A stretch of 64,000 nt of DNA, from contig NC_060238.1 in assembly GCF_021155775.2 (NCBI RefSeq), positions 25,202,470 to 25,266,469 on the forward strand. Reading direction: 5' to 3'. Shown here in pieces: positions 38,897-52,328 of this stretch. The stretch is from Neodiprion pinetum (lineage: Eukaryota > Arthropoda > Insecta > Hymenoptera > Diprionidae). Below the pieces are notes generated by a model. The model worked only from the letters and a program-made list of their open reading frames with translations. It searched no databases and was not told the origin of the DNA. Position numbers and translations under genes: made by a program. Within the stretch, counting starts at the first letter, position 1. Each line of letters begins with the position of its first letter.

Positions 38897-40198
38897 TCCG
38901 CAGGCAACATCGGCATCGACCTTAAATTCGGATCCCAGCAAATCGCGATATAGGATCACGCGTTTCCACCGCAGCAATTTTCGCAAATAATACACAAGCG
39001 GGAATTATAGGTTTGGCATCGTAATTGATTGCTGTCGTCGATCGAGGAGAGAAAGAGAGGTTAGATTTCACGGTGAGATTAGAAGAAGGTTGAATTTCGC
39101 GCTGAACGTTCCACGCCGCAATTACCCGCACTTTACCGTATATTCATCACTCCTGCATATCTCGTTGCAGCTGATCGATCGTGATCCGATTATAAACGTT
39201 AACCGGGGCAGGGAAAATCTTTCGATAATCGCGATAATCCAGAAAGCGATTAAACGAGGAAGTTGCAAAAGGAAGTCTCGAGAGGAGGGAAAGTAAGAGA
39301 CGATAATGATCAAAGGCCAAGCTTATTACCAGCGATAACTATGAATTCCCTTAACCGCGGTACGTGATAGTAAATAACCAGTAACACGATACAATGCGAT
39401 AAGCTTTGATACTTTTCCTTCCGTCGCGAGACCGTAAAACCTTGTTGAACACTCAAAGAACGCATAACGCTGTAATAAAGCCGGAATTTTATACCGGATT
39501 TCGACATTCATTGGCCATAAAAGTAATCGTCACATCCCGTCTCGGCGTATCTTTTGCACGAGAGAAAAATAATTCAACGCTTATTATACTAACGTGGAAT
39601 AAATTTTTGATTAAATAAGAGAAGGACAAGGAGAAATAATGAATAAAAATTACTAAACGAATCGATAATAAAATGTAAATTCAAGAGGCGAAGATAATAA
39701 TGACGGCTAATTAGTGATTAACCACATACGTGGGGCAACCTCTTTGGCGAAAATTTATGAGATGAGGTAACGATCGAGGTAACTAGAAGAGAATATCGTA
39801 TATTAAACTGGTTCTCGATTCGACGAATGTTACAATATGCGTGAGGAGAAAGAATGAAAAAAGAAGGAACAAAACATACGTGTGTAATTAATCAAGTCCG
39901 CGGATGCTTCCGTTCTCCGAATGATCATTTCTCTCGCATTGCTACGGCTACGGTAGCCTTCTCACTTCTATCCTTTTTCTTTCTTTCTCAATCTCAGACT
40001 GGACAAATCGGTCGCAGAAGTATTGTAAATAAATGGCAAGTTCGACACTCAGACCGGTTAGAACGATATTTGTGAACGCAGCGGGACTTGATCCGGCTAA
40101 AAAAAGTTCGAGCATCCTTGTTACGCGTATGCATGTATGTGGTACCTACCGGCTTACAATTAGACGATTTGTTCGAGGAGCGCAGCAAGAGTCGGTGT

Positions 40199-40230
<32 letters not shown>

Positions 40231-40545
40231 CGCTGGGAGAGAGATGAGATCGTTGGATAAAATCGTCTCGTTGTTAGACGAGAAGGAATATAAACAAATT
40301 GTTAATCAGAATCACGTTGCTCAAGATCAGATATTAAAACAGTTTCGTATATAGAAATGAAACAGCTTCGCGGCGTGGCTGCGGTGACTCTAAAATTCAA
40401 TCAAGACTGAATAACAATGCCTCAAAACTTATTGTACACGGATCTGAATAATAAAGGAGCACGGGCTGTAGATACCTAATAGTCCTTTGACAGGAGAATA
40501 CGAGATGAGAACAAAAATCATCATACGGATGTAAATTACAATTAC

Positions 40546-40639
40546 AAACATACCCTACTTTGATCCTAAACTTGGTAAATCGGTAAATTTCGGCAATTTT
40601 TATCTGATATTTCACTGAAATGGAACCTACTTTTCTACC
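40546..40639 (-). mobile_element. Family A MITE fragment (left half)
   Basis: AAACATACCCTACTTTGATC through CCTACTTTTCTACC matches the reversed left half seen at 35.5 and 50.5 kb. No termini are preserved. Confidence 0.6.
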
Positions 40640-41832
40640 ATTATACGGAATAAAAAGAGGCGATTTTTGTTCCGAAGCATTAAACGTTAAATACAGAAAT
40701 CCCGAACGAATATTCTTACGGTAGATAAATTGTACATATTTCCATACATGTACAATAAGTCACGGAAAGATGCGGTTTCTATTTCAAAGTCATCATATGC
40801 ACAGTTGTGGTGAATATAATAATATAACGTTGAACTCAACGGATGCAGATAAACCGATTGTCAAGGTCAAAAAGAAAAGTTGATTCTGCAATTGTGCAAT
40901 CTTATAAACCTACTTACGTCATACGGACGGATTTTCCGTCCACAGCTTAGATTAGAACATCCTCACAGAGATTTTTACCTCTTTCCCTTTTATGTAAAAC
41001 TTTCCCGTAACTCATTACGTCCCTGTAATATATTAGGAGTATTACGTAACGTAATATTATCGCAACAAGTATGCGGTTTTTTTTTCCCGCAGCGTGTCGG
41101 GTAGAGAAGAAGAAAAAAGAAAAAAAGAAAAAAAGAAAAAAAATTTACATCGTACGAAACCTAAAAAATTGTGAAACGAACAAGTGCGAGGTATTCAAAG
41201 AGGATAGAATGACTAACGTAACGAAAAATTCGATATCAGCGAATGAGAAATAAAAAAGTTGGCACGCATATGACAGTACAGAAGACGCGGGAAACCTGAA
41301 ACCTTCTCTTTTCCGCGTCGAGGCAAAGGTAAAAAGTTTGTTTAAACGCTTTGCTGCGTGAGTATGTAACGCGTACAATTTTGTCGAGCAAGCAAATATA
41401 CGGGCATACATATAGTGTGTCCGTATACCTGTGCACACACCCGTTACACAGACGATGTCAAAGAGATACGGCGATGATACACGCCGCGTGATCCATCCGG
41501 GAGCTGGCGAAAGAGAGTCTACGTGCAGAGAGTCACGCCTCGTCTCTGTCAAAACTCACGACTTTGCGACCGTAGGTAGGTTGAACATCCATACGCGAAT
41601 ACGGCAGAAATATGGCACACAATAAGTGTAAATCGCGATGCGAGTCTCGTCGTGTGGTTTTCAGTCGAAAATAAGGCTATTATTCGCTCTACGATACCGA
41701 AATAGTTCGCAGACATATCTGTGAGACGGTTAAATCACGCGCCGCTCGAGTTTACAACTGCATAAAAAACATACCAAGCGTAGGTACGTACGGTGTTTGT
41801 ATAATTAAAATTTCCATGTCAAATCGTGTAGA

Positions 41833-41990
41833 AATTTAACGCCTACTTTAAAGGAGCTCAAAGATAGAAAAGTGGATTCGATTTTAACGCAATATCGGAC
41901 CCAACGCAGGATTTCTAGGTTCAGTTTCCTTCAAAGTAGGTTTCCACGTACCTTGGTTTGGTGAAATTTAGGCGCTAAGCTTTGACTCGG
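41833..41990 (+). mobile_element. Family A MITE, internally deleted copy
   Basis: It begins AATTTAACGCCTACTTTAAA and ends TTTAGGCGCTAAGCTTTGAC then TCGG. The left half is joined early to the right half (CAGGATTTCTAGGTTCAGTT). The outer end lacks the expected GGTA. Confidence 0.65.
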
Positions 41991-42571
41991 AAAGAGGCGA
42001 CTTCGACGATGACGAAAAATCCGGAGAAGACGATCAAGGCCGACGTTCCAAAGTTTGAACTTTGCGTCTTTGCGTCTTTGCGTCAACCGCATGGCTATGC
42101 GGCATTAATCAATAATCACGTTTAATGCGAGACCCTCGTCAGGCATCTTCGCTGATTGCAGTGACTCGCTGCGTCCCCTCTGAAAGTGGTCGTAACCTTG
42201 TTCCTTTTTCCCCTCTCGCTCCGACTCTCTCAGTCTTAGTCCTCGGATAAGTCGACGTTCCCAAGGATGTTTCGCAGAGGTTCGGTCGGCTCGTCGACAA
42301 AGAAACGAAGCAATCTGAGTCTCAACTCGACCGGAAACGGAAGAGGTATATTTCGACTTGCGCAAGTTCTCTGATTCGTCAAAGAATTATATCAATATTA
42401 TCGGGAGCCGCGGCGCAAAAACGACCACGATTCGCGTCCAGACTTGGCTTCAAAGTCACGCGCGATCCACGCGGTTCCTCAAACCGATGACAGATTTGCG
42501 CTGAACCGTTACCTACTTGCAGCCTATTTATAAAGTCGGGATCATTTGAACCTGACGATGAGACCAGCGAT

Positions 42572-42604
<33 letters not shown>

Positions 42605-45600
42605 GAGAGAAAGAGTGAAGGAAAAAGAGAGTTCAACCGATCATGAGTTGCTAAAATAGGCCGGTATGCTGCGGATGGGATTGAATTTTTCGTCGTGATT
42701 ATCGTCTTCCACTTCTCCCTTCTTCTTCTTCTTCTTCCATGATCGTCGGTCAAACGAACTTTGCAGCGATGATAAAGCTTCACGTGTTGTACTCGGCTTT
42801 CTCTGACTCTCTTCACTGTTGTTATTATTAGACGAAAATGAGGATATATAGATAGAGGATGGGGACTGCGGAGGAACCAGCAGGCCAGTAACCCGGGGTG
42901 GTTATGTCACTGCAAAGCACCAGTTTAGCGTCATTCTCTTGCTCGAAAATAGAATCGGCTCTCCCCGTTGTCGTTCAGACTCTATTCCCCCTCATCTCCG
43001 TCCATCCCGAGCTTCGACTCTTCCTTCTTTATTTCTTTCTTTATTTCTTTCTTTCTTTCTTTCTTTCTTTTCCCATCCCCGCGACGAAAGACCCGCCGAG
43101 CTTTCGGAGCAACAAAACCGCCGCAGAAATCGTAGAGTGATTCCTACCTAAATGATTTCGAAAATTATTACAGGTAAAAGTAAACCGTCGAAACGACTCG
43201 TGAGAAATGGATCGCCTTAAATTTCAAATCATAGAGCCAAGGAATTCTCGACCCGAGATTATTACCTTCTCTTTTCTCTGTTCGGACACAAGATCGACAG
43301 ATCGGATTTCGCGTTTCTTTTATAGCATCGTGTCGTTTCCGTGCCTCCTTGGAATAATCGAGCAAGTGGATTTGAACAAAATTTATTAAACCATTGGTAC
43401 ACCTGCGGTATCCAAGAGGTCAACGAACGGGCCAAACTAGATAAAGAAAGAGAATTTTACGGGTTGAGAATCGAGAATGTAATTTCGTAACCGCGTTGAA
43501 TCCTTCACTCTGAATTATCGCCATCCGAGTTGGTGACCCACTTTTTTGATTTATCGCCCATGGCCTAAAATACACACCCCTGACAAAATACTGACATGGG
43601 TGTTCGGATTCGAAGGTATAACGCGCGGCGTAACGGAAGAGAATGGAATGAAACAGAGTGAAACCAAACTCCCAAGTAGAGAGGACCGCACACGAATCGA
43701 CGTTTATTATCTTCCCCGACGAAGTATCGAAGATGAAATCGCCCCTGGCTAATCGTTACGGAAACCGGAAAGAGATTCCGGCCAGCCGTGATGACTGTGA
43801 AATTGATTTTGAAACGATGGATGGAAACGAAATTCAGACGAATCTAACCCTCTGTGAAAGTTTATTCACCGAAGGAGAAAAAAGGGGATAATGGAGGCGG
43901 ATCAGCCGCTGGCTAAAATTGAGACGTGAAAAAAGAAATATCTTGGGTGATCGAATGTATTTTTTTTTAAATAATATATTCTTATTTTATATATTTAAAT
44001 TTTAACCTCGTCTTGTTACGAATTCTCCGCCAAGGCAGCATAATTCCGATCAACTGGACGTAGTGAAGCTGGAATGGAAGAGAGATAACTGTCCAGCTCG
44101 TAAGTGTGTGAGAAAAAAAAGAGAGAAAAGAAACCTACGCACACACGCGCAAGATGCATAAACACGTTATTTATAATACGATAAATAAACGAAGTTGCGT
44201 ATACAATGTGCATATAAAGTATGAAAACTCGACGAGTTATTATTTCGTCTGAAAATTGTCGGGTCAGATTTTTTACGAGATCGAGTAAAATCCCGATTTC
44301 ATGCTTCACGATCGGACTTCCGTGTGGCGTCGGAAATTTCTTTTAACGCGTTAAGGCATCGCTTGTAATATTTTCGAGGCGTGAAACAGCGTTGAGAGCT
44401 ATACAAACGTAGGGGATAAAATTGGCCAGTTAACTCGTGCGGCGGTGAATAAAGAAGAATCCAATCGTTCGGAGGGGAGATTTTTTGAAAGAGGATACAG
44501 GGTCGGTTTCCTTTCAAGCCAGCCATCTGATAGAGAACAGGAGGAAAGGGGGGGAAGGGGGGGGGGGGGGAGAGGCATTTTGTGGAGAATAAAGAGCGAA
44601 AAAAAGGCACTCACTCGACGCGCGCAAAAAAAAGAGGAATTTATGGAGAGTTAACCGAAGAGGGATAAAGAATCTAAGGGGATGCCAATCGGACGCAACA
44701 AACAAGCCGCAAGCAGTTTCTCTATGGTGCTAAATGGAAATCGGAGACTGTGTTCCAGGTGCTCGAACCAGATGCCGATGATGAAACACGCGATTCCTCC
44801 GCGGGCACAATGCGTGCGGTAAGAGGGACTAAGTGAATATTAGGTACTGGATATTTTACGGCCCAAGGGACTGAATGACGATTATTGGCTCTTCTTTCAC
44901 TGAAACCGGGAAAAATACTCGAAAAATTCCATCGCGTCAGGTTTTTTTCGGAAAACTCGTGTATGTAGTTTTATTCAGAGTGAAACTCACGTTTAACTCG
45001 AAATCCGACATTGTTTGTTTAATTTTACGTGAAACATTGTTTAGTTCATTTTAACAAGATGGTAGTTTTTTCATTGTCGTTACGCTTTTTTGTTTATGCA
45101 AACACAAAATTGACCAAAAACATCCCACGCAGCTTAAAAAAAGAACTATTTTCTTAGAGTCCCGTGTAATTCACGTACGAATCGAGCGGATGTCTGTGAA
45201 GAAATGGTCGAGCTGAGCCGAACGTGACGATAAAATAAGTACGGCGATGCTTATCCGAGTTGCTGTGAGCATTACAAGTCGTCTACGTACCGGCATGCTG
45301 AATGAGAAGAAGAGGCGGCAGCTGTAAACCGACTTACACGTTTCATCCGAACGACACGTTAATTTGCAACCGTGATGCATTAACGATGAGAGAGAGAAGT
45401 TCTAAGCTGATTGGCCACAAGCCGTATGGAAAACAGACTTCAACTGCTTGTCGCAGCGCGTTAACTTCGTCGTTAACAAGCGTGAAGAAGATGACGATCC
45501 AGATTTTATGAGAAATATGACTGTGAATATTGAAATTTTATACGTGTAACAATCTTCTCATCACCCCGACCAGTTTTCTTTACCTTTTGCTGGTTACCGC

Positions 45601-45875
45601 GCGTTTCCTTGTTGCCTTGTCTCTTTTCTGTACAGTTTTTTCATCACTCCAACAGAGACAAATTGAAATACCAATTTAGAGAGCGATGGCGCAACGAAGG
45701 CGTTGCGGGGGAGTGAAACGGCAAAAACCGAAGAGAGAAAATTTTATATATATGTATGTATTTATCGGGGGGGGGGGGGCCAGGAGAGAGAAAAGTATTT
45801 TCTGTAATCCAGATAGCGAGGCGAGTCCATTAATATTGGGCTTTATCGTACACGAGTGACTGAATCCGTGATAAG

Positions 45876-45950
45876 AAGAAGAAGAAGAAGAAGAAAAAGA
45901 AGAAGAAGAAGAAGAAGAAGAAAAAGAAGAAGAGGAAGAAGAGGAAGGGG
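45876..45950 (+). repeat. (GAA)n tract
   Basis: Purine-only AAG/GAA repeats with a few AAAAAG and GAGGAA interruptions, inside FGF intron 1. Confidence 0.9.
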
Positions 45951-48900
45951 GGTTGGGGTGGAGCCGAAATGCCTGTAAACTCGTTCCCGAGTGCAACATT
46001 CGTATATTGCGAGAGAAGTGACCCGCGATCGTGGCACCGTTGAAATAAGAGTAATCAAGTCACTGGTTCGAGATAAAGGTCCTTTTTCTTCTTCTCCTTC
46101 TTCTTCTTCTTGGTTAGCGAGAGGCCGACGTGTGGCCGGAAATCATCCGAGTTATTAAATATGCTCCACTTGGAATGAATAATCAATTGTTACCGAGGGT
46201 TTACGATAATTGAGATAAACGAACGACGTCGTCGTTCCCCTAATTTCTCCGCAATCACGACACTCAATGTAACCGGACAACAACAAATTTCCACAACGCG
46301 GTTGCATTATGCATGCTGCCGCTGCTCCGTAATACTTAAGAACGCGTGGGATGTACAGTCCGATGAAAAATCTCTCGATATATAACCGGGAGAAAATAAA
46401 GATTCGACGAGTTTAACCGAAGCTGGATAATAATCGACGTGATATCTTTGATCAGAAAAAAACGAAACGTTAACTCTAAATGTCGACTCTAAACGCCTTG
46501 TCGAGAACGACAAGGAAAAAAAAATGTGTCAGAGAAATCGCGTGACTTTTAACCGTAATCTAATTCGAACGATATGTAAAAAATTTGCCTACCGTTAATC
46601 AGAATCGATCAAGAGAAATATATTTTTAACAACATTGTCTACAATTGCGGTTACATCTGTTACAGTCGGATGTTTTTTAAATTATACTTCTGTAATTGCC
46701 GGTGACTATTTTTCTTGGTAATTGATTAGTGTGAAAAATTATTTTTTAATTCATTTTTTTTTTTTTTTTTTTTTTCGTACGCTTTTTTTATGCGACTGTA
46801 CTTCCCACACATCCTTAATCGCGTTTACTTATGTATAAGGAAGAAGGATGAAAGTGAAAACGGCATCGCAACTGCCGCCGCCGCCGCCGACGTTGCATCG
46901 CGAGCGGCGAGGTCTTACTTTCGAGGCCAAGGTCGAACCAGAAGAAGAAGCGGAGAAGGAGGAGGAGAAGGAGGAGGAGGAAGTGCGGACTCCTCTTTAT
47001 ACTCTGACGATCAGAAACGCCCACGCACTTTCTCCGCAGTACGGCAGCTACCTGAAGAGGAAAAGAATCGCGTTCTCATCCACGTCTAGACCGATCATAG
47101 TCCCGACTTTTCACACCTCCGAATGTATCACGAGTCAAGTAACTCAGTAAGTAAGTAAGTAAGTAAGTAACCAAAGTTCCCCGAAAATCGATAGTCGTGG
47201 GACTGGGTGAAAAGGGGTAAAAAAAAATAAAAAAAAAATCCGTCCGATTAAAATTCAGGCCATAAAAATGCAGAGATCTGGTTGATCCTTGCACCACGCG
47301 GCATTTCCTTCGGTGTCCTTCGGCATCGCGTGTAATCTTCGGCCATAAACTAGTAACTAGTTAACGCACCCGAGGTCCCTAAGGGTTATCGCAATGTTTC
47401 CATAACGCCCTTAAGGCATGCGAGGAGTGTAACGTTACCCGAAAATGGTAGTTCGTTCGTACGTTGTCGAAGTATCGGAAAGAATTTATCGTGGAGATCG
47501 GAATTTATGAACACTTTCGGGCTTGTTTAATAACTTACATACGCGTCGCGTCCGTAGACTTATCGAGAATGAGACGCCGGCATGTGCGAGATTGACGCCA
47601 CGGGGGAGAAAGGAGAAGATAAAAAGGAGTGAAATAAGAAGGGCAAAAAACGAGGGCAGAAGGGATGCCCCCCACCCCCGGGTATAATTTTCCAAAGTTT
47701 ATAGACGCGTAGAATACTCGATTTTATTACCATCGGTTCGACTCCTCGAGGCAATTAATAATATACAACATCTGCAGCAGCGGCACGGAGAGAAAAAGTC
47801 CCGATTACGAGAAGGAACAGTGCCCGTGTTTTTTATTCGTTTATTTCTTTTCACACCTGTTTCCTCTTCAATTTCATCCGCTTTTCATTACTCCTGGCGC
47901 GTGCCTCTCTTCGATACATACGTCACACCTACGCAAAGACAAATCGCGAATTCATTCGACGGATATATTCTTCTTTCTCATCTTTATCTCCCGGATGGTT
48001 GACAAGATGGAACGAACACGTGGCGACGCCGGTTAAAAGTAGCCTTAAATACAAGCCAGTTAATAGAATTGGGTCAGAAGCGGGAATCCGGCCCGTTGAA
48101 CGCGTGGTAAGATAAAATCGTCGGTCTGCCGAATTTCCAGCGACCCACGGGATGATGAGAGAAAAACTGTCCCGTCGACAACGCTGAGAGCACGGCTTGG
48201 AGAGAATTGCAGACTGTTAATGGAAAGTGTCCTCGTGACGTCAGAGCCTTGTTGTCGGCGCCATTTTATCACCACGTAACTCAAGTTTTTCATTCTAACG
48301 GAGGCGAATCGTAATTCTTGGACTTCCAAATTACTCGTGAGACATAAATTAATGAAACGTAATTAACAATGTATATACCTGTTCTACTATCCATGCACAC
48401 GTGAAAAAATACGGTCAACGGTCATCTGTCAGGCTAATCGAATTGGTTTGATTTTTTTGCAACGTGTCAATCCAAAACCGACGTTCTCTCTCGACGATGA
48501 ATCATAAAATCAGTGTGAATTTTTCAAAGACTTTAAGAAACGACGTTTTCGTAACTGGTCTCGCGATTTTGTATAAACTTCACCAGCGGCTGAATAAAAT
48601 CTTTAAAAAAAAAATCCCGAGACTCTTTTGGGTTGATAAAAACGTGATACTAAAATGTGTTCAGAATCGAAGAGGGTGAAGTAAATCGACTGTTAATTTG
48701 ACGCGGAATGCCCCATACATACATATATATATATATATACACAGATGTACGTATAGAATTTCCTTACACCTCCAGCGACACCGCGGACGGAGTATCGAGT
48801 AGAAAATTTTTTGGTCAGACGTAAGAAAAAAAGAAATGTCAGAACGACATTGTAACGGTCAAAGAATCTTCTTCGTCCGGTGCCGCGTAACGCGGATTTT

Positions 48901-50247
48901 GTGCTCGGACACCGGATTCCCTCGGGCTACAGGGTGTCCCGAAATATTGCCCGACTAAATATAACCATCATGTGAGAAGCCGGCCTCCGGCTACCGTGAG
49001 ACAAATGGAGGCCGTCGCTGTCTGGTTCCCACCTCGGAGAACGTCTCATTCAAAATCGTCTCGTCTCGTGGTCCGATCGTCGCTGCACGCCGCAGATCGC
49101 AGGTCAGTCATCCAGGTGTTCGGTCGCGGTCCTTGTTACGTGGTAAAAAGATCGAATGGCACGGATTTCTGATTTTGGCCTCTGCTTCTCGTCCTTCGAT
49201 TTTCATCACGATCGATATTCGATTGGTGTTACGATTATCTCAGGCATCGTTAAGCCGGTCATTAATTAGACAACCTACGGAGTTCCCAGAAAGTTACGCC
49301 CTGTAGATGAAGGAGGTTTTGTTTTATTCTCGTCGTTCCACCCTGTAAGTTACGTTCACCGTATCACGCCGTATCGCTGCACGTTATACGCTACTTAATA
49401 TCATGGGACCGGGTAATTCTATACGGTCCGTGTGATACCTCATGGGTTGGTAAAATAGTCTATTTGTTTTCACGTTGTTTCATAACTTGGGTAAAACAAG
49501 GTTCCCGTTGCAGTCGACGGAGCGCAATTATGCGATTAGCCAACTTGTACCGCGGCAAGATTTAAGGAGCATTAAGATTGTCACCGTGAAATATAAACCA
49601 GGATGCGAGTATTTCACGTAAGAGTAAACGAGAAATGGTGTTTCTGAGCAAAATTTTAAAGGAAAAATAAAGTGACCGACAATGATTTGACGATAGTGTA
49701 GAAAAAAAATCGTGTGTGGTTTGTTACATTTTCACACCGTTGCAGGCGTGTTAAAAGACTGGGGGAAGGATGAGGAACAGCGACGATGCGGATAATCCGA
49801 GGTCTTGAAGGGCTTGTTAAAACGGCGCGAGAGAGTCCCGAGTGTTTCAGATCGATAGATATGCCAGAGTATAAACGCTTATATATACGTGTGCATTTAT
49901 CTATATATGTATATACCATTGGCAGCAGAGAGTGACCAGCAGATGCAGCGCAGGAGAGAAAAGATAGGCTCTCGCTGATTAAATCGTTGATTGACACGAG
50001 GTGGAATTTCACAGTGTTAGAGACAAGAGTGAGCGGAGCAACAAGCTTTACCTCGCACCTTGACGTTATACAAGCGGCTTTGCCGGCTTGCCGCCTTGCG
50101 CTGCAAAGATGCATTATTCATCGGTAAATAACAGAGCTATCTCGGAGCGAACGTGAGCGCGAAGGCGGCGATCAGGGGTAATCGAGTAATCGGGTAATCC
50201 TTTGACGCATTCAGCGACGCGGATCAAAGCCGCAGGACGAAAGTTTC

Positions 50248-50666
50248 GGAATCGAAAGTCAGCGCCTACCAAGGTTCGTTTGAACCTACCTTCAAAGAAA
50301 CTGAACCTAGAAATCCTGCGTTGACCCTCTAAGTCATAAAAATTTAAGGAGATTGAAACCATTTTCACACTATTCGATCTACAGTTCCTCCAATGGATCT
50401 GTGACTCAATATATTGGATCATAATCAATCAGAATCGATGAACGTTTATCAGCTGGTTAGGATTTTGAGCGTTGAAGGAAGGTTTCAAGCGAGCAGGCTT
50501 AACCCAACCTCCGAAGGGTCAAAGGAGGTTCCAAACATACCCTACTTTGATCCTAAACTCGTTAAATCGATAAATATCGAACATAATTATCGTCAAATTA
50601 GGTTCTGATATTGCATTGCAATCAAACCTACTTTACGATCTTTAAGCCCTACGTAAAAGCTCCTCT
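50248..50666 (-). mobile_element. Family A MITE, reverse orientation, interrupted
   Basis: The right half is at 50248-50392 (AGCGCCTACCAAGGTTCG onward) and the left half at about 50482-50666 (ACATACCCTACTTTGATCCT). They are in the order expected for one reversed full-length copy, separated by about 90 bp of unrelated or diverged sequence. Confidence 0.65.
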
Positions 50667-51062
50667 CTTCCGTTTTACTCTCCGATTTGGGAAGGAATCG
50701 ATTACGAAGCCGAGGGATCCCGAAATACCCTCGCGACTCGATAACTTCAGGTCCGGAACAGCTGTTTTCTGATTCCCCGGAGCTGGTGAGGGATTAGGGT
50801 GTCCACTAAACAGCCCTGAATACTTTCGCTCCTCGACCGATTCTTTCTGGCCTATGAAAATAATTGCAGCACAGCTGTGTGCAAGCGAGTATCGATGAGG
50901 TTAATAGAGCTGGCTGATATGGTTTCTTTCTTACTCAACTTTCCTTCTGCGTTATAATGATTTATCGGCGAACGGATCTGGCCTTCGAATCTAACCGCTT
51001 TGCACCCCGATTATCGTCCGTCTGATCTGACCGCGAGAAGTGCTGCTGAGGAGAGAAGGAAT

Positions 51063-51066
<4 letters not shown>

Positions 51067-51108
<42 letters not shown>
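51067..51108 (+). repeat. (GA)n microsatellite
   Basis: About 21 GA units in FGF intron 1. Similar runs occur at 3102-3138, 30820-30856, 24766-24796, 42569-42592 and 54582-54607. Confidence 0.9.
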
Positions 51109-51111
<3 letters not shown>

Positions 51112-52152
51112 GAATGGGAGAAAGAGGAGAGAATAAGGTGAAATAAAATACATAATAGTGACTGGAAAGGCGATCCTCTCTCGAGAGTCGGGCTTCGAGT
51201 CGCAAGGTCGAGAAGGTCAGATTGTTCGATAACCGATCGTTTGTTTCTGCCGTAGGAGAGGAACAAGATCGGAAGAAGAAGAAGAAGAAGAAGAAGGAGG
51301 CGAAGAAGAAGAAACGCCGACCCCCCAGAGAGCCAAACGGACGTCATCGGTAATTGCAGGTCCCTAAATGTCCCAGGAAGTTTCGAAGCATGCGCCACGT
51401 ACGAATCGATCGAAAAGCACGACACATGGAGATCGGAAACTGATCGAACGAGCCGGGCACCTCGGCTGCCTAATGAACCCGGATGAGTTGCCGGAGGGGG
51501 CGAGAAAAGGGTGAGTAAAAATGGTAGGGGGGATAAGAAGAGAAGAAGAATGAAGAGTCAGTGACCCGGGCATCCTTCTAATCAGGATCGAAGCCGATTG
51601 GCGGCGGCGTTGCAGGTCCGAGGCTCTTGTCCCAATATTATTTATCATTAAATGATGTATCGTGGGTAATATTGAAAAATGAAGGGTGTAAGGGTGAGGG
51701 CCGGGGAAGGGGGGCGACCCTTTTTCCCTCGCAACACCGACGACAGATTCAAAGATACATAATATATTACGAAGAGTCTGCAGCCCGATGCGCACCCGAG
51801 ACTCTCCTCGTCGTCGTTGTCGGCGCTTCTAAAGGATTATCGAAACTCGTGGGATGAGGACAACGACGACTCGAGGAGAAGATGCTGATGCCGATGCTGA
51901 TGCCGAGAGGCTGCTGGGCGCCCTGTATTTATACATATTTATACGCACCTACACGGCTAATACTCGCGACAGGGTGCGAGCCGGGATTATGCCACGTAAT
52001 AATGCGCTCTGTTCGCTCGGCACGAGCCCGAAAGAAGAAGATGAGAAGAAGAAGAAGAAGACGAAGATGAAGATGAGTGTTTTACGGGGTAAATCGAAGA
52101 TGGGATTCAGCTTCGTTGGTTTTTATGAAAGATTGTCCACTTTGAATGAGGA

Positions 52153-52328
52153 TGAAATTAGTAACGTTACTTCAACGGTGCATGTTTAGGTGAAATTGTT
52201 ACCTTCGCACCCTTGTAGCCATGTCCGAAATTTAATAAACCATGACAACGAAAATAAAATAATTATTTTTACAAGCCAACTCCTTGAATGACATTTTATG
52301 ATGTTTCGTTACGTTAATCCTTAGCGGT
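52153..52328. mobile_element. Family C repeat, second copy
   Basis: GAAATTAGTAACGTTACTTC, then CATGTCCGAAATTTAATAAA and a degraded right end. A further terminus-like piece (AGCGTTACTAACTTCGGCC) lies at about 52509-52527, so the element may extend or be repeated. Confidence 0.5.
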
